Of a stretch of 64,000 nucleotides of DNA, positions 1-10,147 are shown in pieces (the stretch's first letter is position 1; each line of letters starts with the position of its first letter). A program made the translations under genes and the position numbers. Source of the DNA: Symbiodinium sp. CCMP2592 (lineage: Eukaryota > Sar > Dinophyceae > Suessiales > Symbiodiniaceae); assembly GCA_905221615.1 (NCBI GenBank), contig CAJNDT010005334.1:1-64000 (forward strand). Direction: 5' to 3'. The notes below the pieces were generated by a model. It was not told the origin of the DNA and ran no database searches. It worked only from the letters and a program-made list of their open reading frames with translations.

Positions 1-271
1 GTCTTCCTCGCTACTAGAGTAAATACCGAGGAGCCGATTCTCAGCTCTGGTGAAAGCTGCATCTGGCATGCCATATCCGTGATCGGATGTTTCTGGCCCT
101 GCTTTTGCTTTCGGCGCAGCTTGTGAGCTGGTTGCCTTTGGATAGCCTTGTGGACATGCTGGCTGTTTAGCCTTTGCTTTTGCTTTTGCCTTTCGGCGGA
201 CTTGTCCATCGGAGGATGGCCATGAGTGCTCTGACTCGTCTCCTGCTGGAGATAAAGCGTTAGCATGTCTG

Positions 272-1204
272 CTATCCCAATACTGATGTGTTGACGGTGA
301 CGGTAGTCCGTCTTCCTCTTCTCCCTCTTCTTCTGAGTCGCTCTGAGCTTTGGTCGTCGAAGAGGGTCGCCAGGACATTCCGGAGATTATCGTGTCTCCT
401 CTCGATTTCGAGCGAGTTGTGGATCAGTTGATTGAAGATCGTCTTTGCATTTTTCAAAGCAGTGACAAGAATCTGTACTCTGGATAGAGTGTCGATATGC
501 TTGTCAATGTGTTCTTTTCTTTCGTTCCTATCCCTCTCGATAGAGTTTCTCAATGCTACCGTTTGGTTGAGGAGGCTTGTATACCTTTGCAACGGCATGG
601 TGACAGTCAAATTGTCATTTATGACTATTGAGCCGTCATCGTTCGTGAGGCTTCGTTGGAGTACCTCAATGACGGGTACAAACTCCGTGTTGAAGGCCTC
701 TTCCTCGTCAAAGGTTTCGATATGCTGTAGCATACTTTGATGAAACCGTTCGGTTGTATCGATAGTGGTATCAATAGTTTCAATGTGCCTGTTGATAATA
801 TTTCTGCACATCTGATTCATAGCCGAACCAAGTTTGGTTTCATTAAGAGCTGCATCTGCTTGATTGCAGAGTCCTTGCTCATGGGCTTCTTTGATAGCCT
901 TGCGCTGAATGCGCTTGTTCATGCCACCTCGTCTTGGAGGACCCTTTGGTCTCGCCGAGGGTGCAGATGCCGATCCTTGAGAGGATGCCTTGGCCTTAGG
1001 CGGAGGATTTTTCGGAGGAGGTGAAATGCTTGCTGCCTTGGAAGGCACTAGTGGCACTGCAGAAGATGTTGATGATTTCGCACTTGATAGTGCCGCCTGA
1101 CCTCTGGCCTTTGCTGCTGAGCTCTTTGGGAACGTGGTGTATGACACACCCAGAGCTTCATCGGCCATTTGTGCAGCAAGGGCGTCCTGAAACAATTCCC
1201 TCAT
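272..1204 (-). CDS. Coiled-coil piece of the same broken ORF (310 aa)
   Basis: It starts MRELFQDALAAQ, then a Ser/Ala/Pro/Lys-rich linker (SISPPPKNPPPKAKAS), then about 200 residues of strongly helical, heptad-like sequence rich in Asn, Glu, Arg and Ile (HIDKHIDTLSRVQILVTAL). It ends in an Arg run (RRRGRRGRR) that looks like an out-of-frame reading: the neighbouring frame over the same bases reads SDSEEEGEEEDG and continues open to base 1. A frameshift near base 350 is therefore likely. No known domain is recognised. It probably belongs downstream of the EEP-like segment in one ancestral polypeptide. Confidence 0.4.
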   Translation of the reverse strand: MRELFQDALAAQMADEALGVSYTTFPKSSAAKARGQAALSSAKSSTSSAVPLVPSKAASISPPPKNPPPKAKASSQGSASAPSARPKGPPRRGGMNKRIQRKAIKEAHEQGLCNQADAALNETKLGSAMNQMCRNIINRHIETIDTTIDTTERFHQSMLQHIETFDEEEAFNTEFVPVIEVLQRSLTNDDGSIVINDNLTVTMPLQRYTSLLNQTVALRNSIERDRNERKEHIDKHIDTLSRVQILVTALKNAKTIFNQLIHNSLEIERRHDNLRNVLATLFDDQSSERLRRRGRRGRRTTVTVNTSVLG

Positions 1205-1376
1205 CTGGGGAATATTGCTGGGGTTTTCGTAGGCTTGAAAGCGATCAATGTCTCTTTCGGTGCCACGTGGTCGTGAATCACCTCGGTTGAATGGATCGTT
1301 TCTCCGGATCTCCGCCGTTGATACGGCATGAAGACATGTTTTGCAGAGAATTTTTCGCGACTTATCTCTGGCCTGT

Positions 1377-2996
1377 TTAAGCTGGTACCTGGTAGCATTG
1401 ACTGGAGAGATGATAGCACTGACTACTCGCAGTATGCCAGATTGGTCGCAACTCTGTCGATTCTCCTGAGTTAACCCTATTGGGTCTTATCGTGTCTCTC
1501 GACTCAGGCTCGTCCTCGGGTTCGAGGAAGGGAGCACTTTGTTTGGCTGCTGCCTTTGACTTCGGGTGGTGCTCCATACACTGAACAGGAGCTCTCGTCA
1601 ACTGCTTCCACATCCACCGAAGCCCCATCAGCATGAGGAAAACATTCCATGCAATGCTGAAGAATGAATACTCATCACTTGTTAGTGAGTCAGGCAGCGA
1701 GGAATGATCGGTCTCTGTCGGCTCTGCATTTGCTCCCCCACGTTTGGGGTGTCCAAACCATCCTGACAGTCCTGTTGCGGTTGCAGCGGTTTTGACTGCT
1801 TTTGCACTCGGTGCTGATGGTGGACGTGAAGATTTTCTTCTCCTCCTGCTCGAGGATTCATCTTCATCTTCCTCTGATCGTTGTTGCGCATCCATCAGGT
1901 TTGATGTCTCACGCTCCAAAGACATGTTGATTTTCTCGACCACGTTTGGTCTTTGAGGTCTGGACCTTGATCTTGGTAGATCATGTTGTTCGGATGAAGA
2001 GGATGCCCGCTCTCTTCCTGGTGGAGGATTCGGAGGCTCGTTTGGACGTTGAGGTTGTGGCCTCTCCCACCACCTATTGTATGTTTGGGAACGACCTGAT
2101 GGTCGTGATTTATCCCACCAGTAGTTACTGGAAGAGTATGTGAAATGCTCTTGCGACTGCCGGTATTCGGCTTGCCGCTGGTTGTACTCTTGTCGCTTTT
2201 TAGCGATTTTCTCCACCTGCTCGTTTGACCTGTTGTGCCTCCCTTTTGTGCTCATAGGCTGGATGGTGAATCCGAGGGGGCTATGCCAATCTTTGTCGGA
2301 GGGACTCAACCACAGGTCTGTGTTTGAAAAGGTGGAGTAATATCCCTTGGTAGTGATATGGAGACGGGCATCGATTTCTTTAGTTCTGTTGACCTCATGC
2401 CATCTGTCGGAGACTCGCTCCCAGTACGTCCTTTCGACGGCTGGGGTCACCTTTTTGTGACTTGGAGTCGCCGTGTGCGGCGTTTTACCCCAGTCCAAAA
2501 TATCGGTGTTAATGCAGTCGAGGTCTGCATATTTGTCCTTTGCATCCGGTAGGAGCCTGTTGGCATAATCCAGTCTGTGCTGGTCTGAGTTATTGACGCA
2601 GGCGTATCGCACTTGAGAGTGCCTGTCTGCCTTGTGGTTGTATGCCGCCAACTTTTTCTCTAGTGAGAGAGTGAAGAGGCTATTCCTGGGATGCACATCG
2701 CCACCCTTTAGGGTGAGTCTGCTTGCGATGTTGTTGAGGTCCCCAGCAATGATGTCGGGTTTGAATGGAAGGACCTCGTTGAGGAAGGCATTGACGTATT
2801 CACGTCTCTGCTGTTCCTTATGGGTCATGTACGAGTTAAAATAAACAATGGCAATGGTAATGACCTTGTAAGGTCCTTTGGTGCACCACATTTCGTCGAG
2901 GTCCGTTGTGGCTTCTGTTGAGAAGATTTCCGCAAAGGTTTCAAAATCCTCTGCTGGAGGTTGTTCTCCCTCGACGTGTCCGTTCCACTCGCACAA
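1377..2996 (-). CDS. Longest open piece of the EEP-like pseudogene (539 aa)
   Basis: The N-terminal half has the order expected of an EEP-type nuclease: a hydrophobic strand (YKVITIAIVYFNSY), then FKPDIIAGDLNN, which resembles the GDFN motif of APE-like endonucleases, then a loop ending SPLGFTI where the family has SDH. The expected catalytic DxN is present as GDLNN, but the first Asn/Glu motifs must come from the broken frames upstream (NWGNM in 3227-3649). The C-terminal half is Arg/Ser/Pro-rich, has short acidic runs and one hydrophobic segment (FFSIAWNVFLMLMGLRWMW) that could be a membrane helix. Whether this piece is translated alone is unknown. Nuclease ancestry is inferred from motif order only. 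Confidence 0.45.
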   Translation of the reverse strand: MCEWNGHVEGEQPPAEDFETFAEIFSTEATTDLDEMWCTKGPYKVITIAIVYFNSYMTHKEQQRREYVNAFLNEVLPFKPDIIAGDLNNIASRLTLKGGDVHPRNSLFTLSLEKKLAAYNHKADRHSQVRYACVNNSDQHRLDYANRLLPDAKDKYADLDCINTDILDWGKTPHTATPSHKKVTPAVERTYWERVSDRWHEVNRTKEIDARLHITTKGYYSTFSNTDLWLSPSDKDWHSPLGFTIQPMSTKGRHNRSNEQVEKIAKKRQEYNQRQAEYRQSQEHFTYSSSNYWWDKSRPSGRSQTYNRWWERPQPQRPNEPPNPPPGRERASSSSEQHDLPRSRSRPQRPNVVEKINMSLERETSNLMDAQQRSEEDEDESSSRRRRKSSRPPSAPSAKAVKTAATATGLSGWFGHPKRGGANAEPTETDHSSLPDSLTSDEYSFFSIAWNVFLMLMGLRWMWKQLTRAPVQCMEHHPKSKAAAKQSAPFLEPEDEPESRDTIRPNRVNSGESTELRPIWHTASSQCYHLSSQCYQVPA

Positions 2997-4065
2997 TACC
3001 GGAACTGGAGATAGCTCTGACAGTGTCCTGGTGAGAGATATGAACTATCCTTTGGTCCGTCAGTGTCAGGATTCTTACCCTTGAGAGGGTCTGATCCACA
3101 AAGCTCAATGTACTCATTTCGTGTCATACGTTGACCCGTTTGCGGGTGTACCCACTCCTTGGCTTCCGGAATAACGGAGTGGTAGCCGAAGGTCATCCTA
3201 CAGACGGCACCATGACAGGCCCAGATCTATCTCTTTTGGCCTCCATCCTTTGGCCTTACTGTGCGGTGCCTATTGAAATGATGAATGAGGGCGATATCCG
3301 TGGTCGGATCTCCTTTTACGCCCAAGTACATTGACGGTGCAATCGGCTCGTTAGCCGGTGAGTGGATCAGCATACCTCGATACTCGAATTTTTGCATAAC
3401 ACTGATGCTGTGATCTGACACCAAAGCACCTGCCTCGAGTACGAGGGTAATATGTGTTGAGTTGTTGAAGCACATCTCAATCAACGGATGGTAATTGAAT
3501 CCCTTCTCAGGTTTGAGCTTTTTCTTGGGATTTCCTGCTGGGACAGGAGCTCTATCCATGTTTCCCCAGTTGCACACAACAACGCCAAGCGAGGCTGCGT
3601 CTGGGTTGGATCCTTCGATATAGTCTTTTTGCTCACCTACGCCTCCCATCCGGTTTCGGACAATTCGTAGTGAGCATCCAACACATCTTTCGATTCATAG
3701 CCCGTCAGGGCGAGAAAGGATGCCGGATGGCATGTTCTTGAATCACGAATGTTGATGTGTTCCTTGTTGATTTGCTTGTATTCCTCCAGGGTTGGAGCTT
3801 CTGTCGAACTGGTGTAAGTTCTCGCAGGGTTGCTCCGAATGTCCGGAATAGTATTCGGATTGACGCCAGGATTGGCGTATACAAAGTTTTCTCGGGCGAT
3901 GGCACAGTATTTGTTGATTTCGTTCATCGCCTGATCAACGTCCTCATCATTGAGGATTGCCTCATAGACAGCCCGACGCTCCCTGGAGATGCGTTTGTCG
4001 TTTATTAAACGTTGCGTCGTTTCTCGGGCTTTGGTCTGCGGTCTGGGCTTTTCTTGGTGCCGGTA

Positions 4066-4180
4066 AGCTTTTATTAAGAAACGTCCACTCTTGAAGCTGG
4101 GAAGAAGAAACGTCCAGAAGAAGAGTTTTGGAGAAAGAAACGTCCAGAAGAAGAGTTTTGGTGAAAGAAACGTTTGAGCT
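4066..4180. repeat. 30-bp tandem repeat
   Basis: The unit GAAACGTCCAGAAGAAGAG followed by TTTTGG is repeated twice perfectly, flanked by partial copies. It lies just upstream (in - strand sense) of the broken EEP-like ORF. Confidence 0.8.
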
Positions 4181-4254
4181 TTTTTTTGTACGAGCGATCA
4201 TGGTCGGGGCACCGACAGGAAACGTTTGAACTTTTATTGTACAGTTGAGCATGC

Positions 4255-4600
4255 TGGGGGCACCGACAAGAAAAGTTGGAGCTAATATATTGCTCGCTTA
4301 GTGCATGAATTCGAGATAGTTATATTATACATGACCCGTTTCACATTGCGAGGGCTCGAGAAAAAACATAAACTATGGCTCAACTTTGCGCTCATGAGAA
4401 AAAACCCTAATCTTCAATTCCCTACAGGTGTGTGTGTGTGTGTGTCTGTGTGTCTGCGAGACAAAAATCACCGTGAACCCTGATTTTAGTTGCAAGCTTT
4501 AACGTTTGATACTAATTGACAAACACGCAGAAGCTTTCGACCATGGCTGGCCATGGTCTGGTACTCGTGGATCGGCGATCGAGGCCCTGGAATTATGCAC
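4255..4600. other. Gene-free stretch with a TG microsatellite
   Basis: No supported gene. AT-rich sequence, then a (TG)n tract at about 4430-4455, then entry into the 18-mer repeat field at 4600. Confidence 0.6.
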
Positions 4601-5258
4601 ATTTAGGGCGCTGAACAAGCAGCCTCCCCAAGGCGCTGAAGAAGCAGCCTGTGCTAGACTAACGGTGTAGAGTAAGTGGGTGGGCGCTGAACAAGCAGCC
4701 CATGCAAGGGCGCTGGATAAGCAGCCTGTCCTAGACTGATTGGCAATCTGTTTCTTAAGTCCACAACACATCCTCCCAACCTCCCCCTCCTCTCTCACGC
4801 CGTATAGGTTGGGCGGTAGGGCGGTGGCTGGCACGAGCCGCCGATTTTCAGATCAACCATGCAGCCACTGCCCCAGCCGGCGAGCGTACATTTAGGGCGC
4901 TGAACAAGCAGCCTCCCCCAGCCGCTGAAGAAGCAGCCTGTACTAGAGTAACGGTGTAGAGTAAGTGGGTGGGCGCTGAACAAGCAGCCCAAGGGCGCTG
5001 GATAAGCAGCCTGTCCTAGAGTGATCGGCAATCTGTTTGTTAAGTCCACAACACATCCTCCCAACCTCCCCCTCCTCTCTCACGCCCTAGCTATAGGTTG
5101 GGCGGTAGGGCGGTGGCTGGCACGAGCTCGGGGCCAGGTCGCTGGAGCAGTACACCGCCGATTTTCAGATCATCCATGGCTGCAGCCACTGCCGAGCGTA
5201 CATTTAGGGCGCTGAACAAGCAGCCTCCCGAAGGCACTGAAGAAGCAGCCTGTACTAG
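4601..5258 (+). repeat. ~300-bp tandem unit carrying paired 18-mers (2 full + 1 partial copy)
   Basis: Successive copies begin CATTTAGGGCGCTGAAC at about 4600, 4890 and 5201. Each full unit holds two pairs of the 18-mer GGCGCTGAACAAGCAGCC (starts 4607/4632, 4683/4709; 4896/4921, 4972/4994; then 5208/5233). The unit also contains a spacer ending in GTGTAGAGTAAGTGGGTGGG, a C-rich tract near CCTCCCAACCTCCCCCTCC, and a GGTTGGGCGGTAGGGCGGTGG block. A further diverged copy lies at 6905-7130. Short ORFs across the unit are repeat translations, not genes. Confidence 0.85.
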
Positions 5259-5821
5259 GAGTAACGGTAGAGTAATTAGGGTGGGCATAGGTGCTCCGAC
5301 GTTCTGGGCATCCTCGAAGACATGTTAGTGCCGCGACAGTAATTTGGGCTTGTTCTTCGTTTCAGTTTTGGCTCTACCAAGAGGCAAGCCTGCAAGGCAA
5401 CCCAAAAAACATCGGGCTTGCCTTCAAACCGTTGGCCGGGTTTGGAGCTCACACTCTTGGAACCATGGTGTCTGACAGAGCTTTTGGCCAACATGCTCCA
5501 GTCTTGGGAAGCAGACGACAGCAGGGCAATGTGCCAATGTGCCTGCTGGGTTCTGGGAAGGGCACCATGGAGTACAGGAGTGGATGTGGCGGTGGGGCGA
5601 GACCCGCATCTGTCCATGTTACATGGGAGGCCTCTTGTGATCGATTGACTCGCTTGACTCGCTTGACTGTTTCGTTTCTTGGTGCCTGGACCGGTCCTGT
5701 GTCGCCTTTATGTCAGTTATTTCCGTTTGGGTTCCTGTGTGATCGAATGTTTTTGTGACACACAGTGTTTAACATGAGTAAGAATGTGTGCATGGCACAT
5801 TGTGGCATGAGATTGGGTTAA

Positions 5822-5960
5822 GCCCAACATATGTCGGACCACATTGAGGTTTTGCGCTGCCTCAACACACGGCATGTGGCTCAGCAAGCAATGCTTCAGC
5901 TGATAGTGGGATGGAAGGCGCTGAACAAGCAGCCTCAGAGGGCGCTGAACAAGCAGCCTT
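5822..5960 (+). repeat. Dispersed repeat, copy 1 (second copy 7982-8122)
   Basis: Both copies run from AAGCCCAACAT through GTCGGACCA and ATTGAGGTTTTGCGCTG to the 18-mer pair (5917/5941 and 8081/8105). They differ by scattered substitutions. The upstream phrase GTGCCGCGACAGTAA at 5328 and 7970 belongs to the same family. Confidence 0.8.
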
Positions 5961-6162
5961 TACGGTCTTCCTCTGCAGCGGGCACTGCCTATGTTTGGTA
6001 TTCGCCTGGATTCTCAAAGACGGGTTTCGGTTCCCTTCGCCCAGGTCCATAGCTCGATCTCTTCATCCACAGGAACGTTTGGGTGCCGTGCTGGGCTTTC
6101 GTGGTTTGCGATCTAACCTAAACCCAGCGTTAGCTTGAAGAGCGCAGCCCTCTGGCGTCTGG

Positions 6163-6768
6163 ATGCGAGATTCGAGCATGTCCGGGAAGGTCATGTCCAT
6201 GCCATCAGGTCCCGGTGTTCAGCAGCCCTTTGCAGCAGCAGAAGAGACTAGACCGCCCTTTATAGGATCCACTCCAGAACTGATGGTGTCTCTTCCTTTG
6301 CATATCCTCTCTTGCCTCGAGTACCTCGTCACTGTTGAAGAATGGGCCAAGGAGTGCCAGCTCGCTCAGCGCATGAGTACTTTCTACCATGTTGCCTACC
6401 AGAAGGAGCAGCACGACGATTTCCACAGAAAGTTCCCGCAGGCGGGCCGTGGAAACTTTGTGGCGGCGATGGTTGGTTCCATGGTGACAGACAAAGTGCC
6501 GAAAGAGCTTGGCATGAGTCCGAAGAAAACAACGGTTCCGAGAAAGTTTGCAGAGGCGTTCATATGGCATGTCAGTCTGTCTGACGAACCAGCAGCTGGG
6601 TGCCTCTTGGATATGCTGTGTATAGTAGCCGAACTGCTGGACTGGCTTAAACTCCACTACCCGACGAGATGGCTCGAACTCTCCTTTCACGTATCTATGG
6701 ATGAGTTTCGGAACCAGTTCTTCCCAGAAGAACATTCTGAGCTTCTGAGCCCCTGCCTCGCTGATTAG
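6163..6768 (+). CDS. Hypothetical protein, 201 aa, inside the inverted-repeat unit
   Basis: An uninterrupted + strand frame beginning MRDSSMSGKVMSMPSG, with mixed codon usage and a globular composition: helical segments around SLPLHILSCLEYLVTVEEWA, then QKEQHDDFHRKFPQAGRG and EAFIWHVSLSD, ending EEHSELLSPCLAD. The opposite strand is also open for 199 aa. I favour the + frame because it has conventional charge patterning and a short upstream leader. No domain is recognised. Lying between inverted repeats, it could be a transposon gene, a captured fragment or an exon. The start could equally be the Met at codon 6 or 10. Confidence 0.4.
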   Translation: MRDSSMSGKVMSMPSGPGVQQPFAAAEETRPPFIGSTPELMVSLPLHILSCLEYLVTVEEWAKECQLAQRMSTFYHVAYQKEQHDDFHRKFPQAGRGNFVAAMVGSMVTDKVPKELGMSPKKTTVPRKFAEAFIWHVSLSDEPAAGCLLDMLCIVAELLDWLKLHYPTRWLELSFHVSMDEFRNQFFPEEHSELLSPCLAD

Positions 6769-6904
6769 TGGTCCGACTTTATTTATAGTGGACTTGCAAG
6801 GCATGTAAACTGCCGTGGAATCAATGGAATCGACTACACTCGACTCCGAAAGTTGGGGCCAGCAAATGCTGGCTGCAAAGACAGTGGAAGCCGCCTGACC
6901 CGAG

Positions 6905-7130
6905 CAAACAAGGAGTAACGGTGTAGAGTATAAGTGGGTGGGCGCTGAACAAGCAGCCCAAGGGCGCTGGATAAGCAGCCTGTCCTACAGTGATCGGCAA
7001 TCTGTTTCTTGAGTCACGAGCTCGGGGCCAGGACGCTGGAGCAGTACACCGCCGATTTTCAGATCATCCATGCAGCCACTGCCCCGGCCGGCGATCGTAC
7101 ATTTAGGGCGCTGAGCAGCCTCCCCAGACA
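6905..7130 (+). repeat. Diverged copy of the ~300-bp unit
   Basis: It carries an 18-mer pair at 6941/6963 and a shortened 18-mer at 7107 that lacks four bases. The flanking words GAGTAACGGTGTAGAGTA and CCGCCGATTTTCAGATCATCC match the 4601-5258 array. Confidence 0.8.
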
Positions 7131-7323
7131 CATCTATAGCCAGGCCATGGGTTCAGACAAGGACACCCTGCAGCATCACGGATAGACACAACAGACTTCT
7201 ACAGCACTCAGGACAGACTCTCACACTTACAACTTCAACCTTTCTTCGAGGATGCCCAGAACGTTTGAGCAGTAGCTTCACCTATGCCCTTCCACTTACT
7301 CTACCGTTACTCATAAATCCGCC

Positions 7324-7626
7324 ATGCCTCGACGCACCAATTGCATCTCCGAAGTGTTCTTCAAGATATGGGCGACAAAGTGGGATGATTTCGTATTGAA
7401 GAGTCTGAAACAGACCAAAGGCCGGGTCACAGAAACGTGGGTGCTGTCGGAGTCTGCCTCGAAGAAGGTCAAAAAGCCCATGCAGAAGATCAAGGCGCAG
7501 AAGGTCACGAAGGCAATGAAGACAATGAAAAGCAAGACGGCAAAACCGAACAAGGCGGCCATGAAGGCAATGAAAACTATGAAAGCCAAGACGGCAAAGC
7601 CCAAAAAGACTACAAAGGCCAAATGA
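7324..7626 (+). CDS. Small Lys-rich basic protein, 100 aa
   Basis: It starts MPRRTNCISEVFFKIWATKW. A compact N-terminal half with Trp and Phe residues is followed by a strongly basic tail built of degenerate repeats (KAMKTMKSKTAKP, then KAMKTMKAKTAKP). The tail resembles the histone-H1-like or basic nucleic-acid-binding tails common in dinoflagellate proteins, so chromatin or RNA binding is a guess from composition only. The ATG lies 11 bases after the right arm of the inverted-repeat unit, and the stop is followed directly by a dispersed repeat (7651 onward). One uninterrupted exon, no visible introns. Confidence 0.55.
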   Translation: MPRRTNCISEVFFKIWATKWDDFVLKSLKQTKGRVTETWVLSESASKKVKKPMQKIKAQKVTKAMKTMKSKTAKPNKAAMKAMKTMKAKTAKPKKTTKAK

Positions 7627-7650
7627 ATCGGAGTTCGAGCAGCGACTGAG

Positions 7651-7978
7651 CTGATGAGGAGGCTACGTGCGACTGCTGTGATCCGCTGGGGGCCGCAACG
7701 AGTTTGCAATTTTGCCTGGACTGGCCGGGTAATCGCACATGAGGGGCGGAGTCCTCTTGATTCACTCGATTCAGCCGAGGGGTGGAAAATGGGAGTGCTT
7801 TTGCCGGGGGTTGCTTTTGGTTTGGTTCAAAACACCTTAACCCTTTCGGCCCCGATGTAGGCTGCCCGCTAGGGAAGGCGCTGAACAAGCAGCCTCAGAG
7901 GGCGCTGAACAAGCAGCCTTTAATAAAGCAGCCCAAAACCCTATTCGAAGTATCAAGGTTAAGATAGTGCCGCGACAG
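7651..7978 (+). repeat. Dispersed repeat, related to 46772-47046
   Basis: About 270 bp (from GATGAGGAGGCTACGTGCGA to the 18-mer pair at 7877/7901) recur at 46772-47046 with roughly one difference per 12 bases by eye. The last ~100 bp (7877-7976: 18-mer pair, AATAAAGCAGCCCAAAACCC, TTCGAAGTATCAAGGTTAAG) recur again at 8081-8180. Confidence 0.85.
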
Positions 7979-8180
7979 TAAATTTAAGCCCAACATGTCG
8001 GACCAGATTGAGGTTTTGCGCTGTGCGAACAGACGGCATGTGCCTCAGCAAGCAATGCTTGAGTTGATAGTGGGATTGAAGGCGCTGAACAAGCAGCCTC
8101 AGAGGGCGCTGAACAAGCAGCCTTTAATAAAGCAGCCCAAAACCCTATTCGAAGTATCAAGGTTAAGTTAGTGCCGCGAC

Positions 8181-9290
8181 ATCAGGTGTCAAGGGCCATC
8201 AATAATCCTCGAAGAAATGTTGAAGTTGTCCGGTTGCTGTGCCTGTGTTGAAGTGGTCGGTCTAATGATTCTGAAGAAGCAGCCGTGTCGACAGCAATTT
8301 TGGCCCTTGTCATTTCTGTACAGTACAGGAATATTTGGCTGGCTGGATGTTGGGATTTTGATTACCCTTTCGATGTCCGTCGAAGACAATACAGTACATT
8401 ACACTATACTGTACTGCACTGCAGACATGAACATATTTGCTGCGTCAGGGGTTCAAGAATCCGCCACGCCAAACTTTTTACTGTTACCTTGCTTGACTGG
8501 GAATACGCTCATTCTAGGGCTCTACACTCTCTTCAATCGGGGCCCCCTTAATGTGTTAGCTTCGCTGACGCATGGACTCGCCGACGCCTTCGCAGGCTTC
8601 TGCAGACTCTGATCTGCATTGCCAGTTTTCTGCAGGGAAACGATCTTTGAGCACTGGAAAGCTGCCACTTTTGGGCGGCGACTGGTCTCAGGTGGTACTT
8701 GCGAGAAGAATCTCCACCTGCTTCTAGGGCACCTTCTCCGGTGCCAGCTGGCTAAGCGGCCACGGGAAGAAAACCGGCGGACCAGAAAAGCTTCCGGACG
8801 TGCCGGAGGTTTCTCTGCGTCCGCGGGTTTTCTTGCTTTCAGTCTTCTCGCTATCATGTCTTCTGACCTCATCGACCGCCTACTGAATCGCTGATTTCTT
8901 CTGGCCTTGCTACCTGAATTTGTGATTGCTCCGCCGTCCTCGAAGTTGGTTCGGCGGTCTCTCGGTTTTGCTTACGAGGCTCAGGAACATGGCTCTCTGT
9001 CATGATGTTCCTTAGGCTCCAGCAATGCATCGGTCTTTAGGTTCTTTTTCACCGGAAGCTCAGAGCCACACCGCAACAGGACCATGGAACAAACTTGCAT
9101 GCCACTTTCGCTTCTGTTACTTGAGGATCGAGAAAGATCTTGTTACAATTGAAGCGAGGCAACCGATCTCGAGCCCGAGCCGGAGACCTTCGCAGACGAC
9201 CCAGATTGTCGATCCAGGGGTTAAGCCATAAACCACAAGCTCAAGTGTGTTGTTGCATGTATCAATCCTGCAGTGAGCCTGAGTTCGGCC
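8181..9290. other. No supported gene
   Basis: Only overlapping short frames on both strands. An imperfect ACAGTA/TACTGT dyad lies at 8389-8417. A CTCGAGCCCGAGCCGGA phrase near 9170 belongs to the repeat family also present at 49549 and 49658. I see no convincing exon. Confidence 0.5.
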
Positions 9291-9435
9291 TGTGCGTCAC
9301 AATTGCTGCATTTGGACGGCTTCCAGCAACAGTGACAAAACGTATTGCATTCTCAATGACCTATCGGACCTATCAAGTAAGATTGTCAAAGTTGTGTACT
9401 GTCTGATTGTATTTCTTTCACATAAGTTGGATGCA

Positions 9436-9867
9436 ATGTCGTCTCTTTTGCCACATTTGTCTCACATGCGCAGAAACAGGCAAGGCAGCCTCCCAGCTGA
9501 CACCAGCAGCACTGGAGTCATCCTCCCAGCTTCCAGCAGCACTGGGGTCACTGCAGTTCGCAATAAAAGGCTGAAACCTTCGAAGTTTGCTCTGCGGAGC
9601 TTCTACTGTGCCCCGCATCGGCTTGCTTGCTTGCGGGGACAAGTGAAATGTGGCTACGCACTGATCAAGAAGCTACGCAAGGACTTGAAGGCTCGTCACA
9701 CGATATTCTTGAGAGCCCAGGATGCGAAGAAGCCAATGAAGATCTTGAAACAACTTTGGAGGAAGCGATTTAAGACTTGGCTGTGGATCGCTTTTGCAAG
9801 GGCTGGAATTCGTGCAAGCAAGACCCTCTTGAAGTTCATGGGCTACAGTGTCCTCCGCCGCCCTTAG
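9436..9867 (+). CDS. Hypothetical basic protein, 143 aa
   Basis: The frame from ATG 9436 reads MSSLLPHLSHMRRNRQG, then two imperfect copies of a Ser/Thr-rich unit (LPADTSSTGVI / LPASSSTGVTAV). A long very basic region follows (KKLRKDLKARHTIFLRAQDA, KILKQLWRKRFKTWLW), ending FMGYSVLRRP. It is open upstream for another 48 codons, but that part looks like leader. No domain is recognised; the pattern could be a terminal exon of a spliced gene. Confidence 0.4.
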   Translation: MSSLLPHLSHMRRNRQGSLPADTSSTGVILPASSSTGVTAVRNKRLKPSKFALRSFYCAPHRLACLRGQVKCGYALIKKLRKDLKARHTIFLRAQDAKKPMKILKQLWRKRFKTWLWIAFARAGIRASKTLLKFMGYSVLRRP

Positions 9868-10147
9868 TTCCATTGGCAAGTGATCAGTTCGCACGACTTA
9901 TTCACCATTTCTCCTGTACAGGTACGTGTTTTCACACCACTGGAAAGAGCCACGTATAGCAGCCCGGCTTTGTTCAGTTTGTTCCGTGTACGTATCTCGA
10001 TGAACTTTGGAGAAAAGCCCTCAGGCCTCAGGGTTTCGTGTCAGCATGAGGCTCGCAATTGTGGAGTGCACAGCAAAGCCTGAATGACCTGCAGCACTCC
10101 CTGTGGCTTATGAGTGTATCCATTGCAAGGTTACAGGTTGCACGTGA

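Larger units (their letters stand above)
1..4252 (-). pseudogene. Decayed protein with EEP-like nuclease segment, open at left edge
   Basis: Coding similarity runs leftwards through at least four frames: 3637-3927, 3227-3649 plus 2825-3196 (same frame, interrupted by one TAG at 3227-3229 with sense coding on both sides), 1377-2996, 1201-1419, 272-1204, then another frame from about 350 down to base 1 with no stop. The last piece is acidic then Lys/Ala-rich (KAKAKAKAK) and leaves the window, so the gene or element continues to the left. Residues resembling the endonuclease/exonuclease/phosphatase fold occur in the middle (PDIIAGDLNN, then SPSDKDWHSPLGFTI). I infer an old retroelement or repeat-family ORF broken by indels. 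A multi-exon gene is the alternative, but the in-frame stop and abrupt frame changes argue against that. No reverse transcriptase is seen inside the window. Confidence 0.6.
5259..7312. mobile_element. 2-kb unit bounded by inverted repeats
   Basis: Bases 5259-5320 reappear inverted at 7243-7312. Both arms share GAGTAACGGTAGAGTAA, then GGGCATAGGTG, then ACGTTCTGGGCATCCTCGAAGA, separated by small indels. The arms enclose one 201-aa ORF (6163-6768) and a copy of the 18-mer repeat unit. This looks like a non-autonomous or decayed DNA transposon. No target duplication could be assigned because the left side abuts the tandem repeat field. Confidence 0.5.

Noticed and set aside
4499-5288. Series of Ala/Ser/Leu-rich - strand ORFs
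   Set aside because: Shadows of the ~300-bp repeat unit; they repeat with it.
6205-6804. 199-aa - strand ORF opposite 6163-6768
   Set aside because: Kept the + frame instead; both are open and the choice is not certain, but the + frame has the more conventional start and composition.
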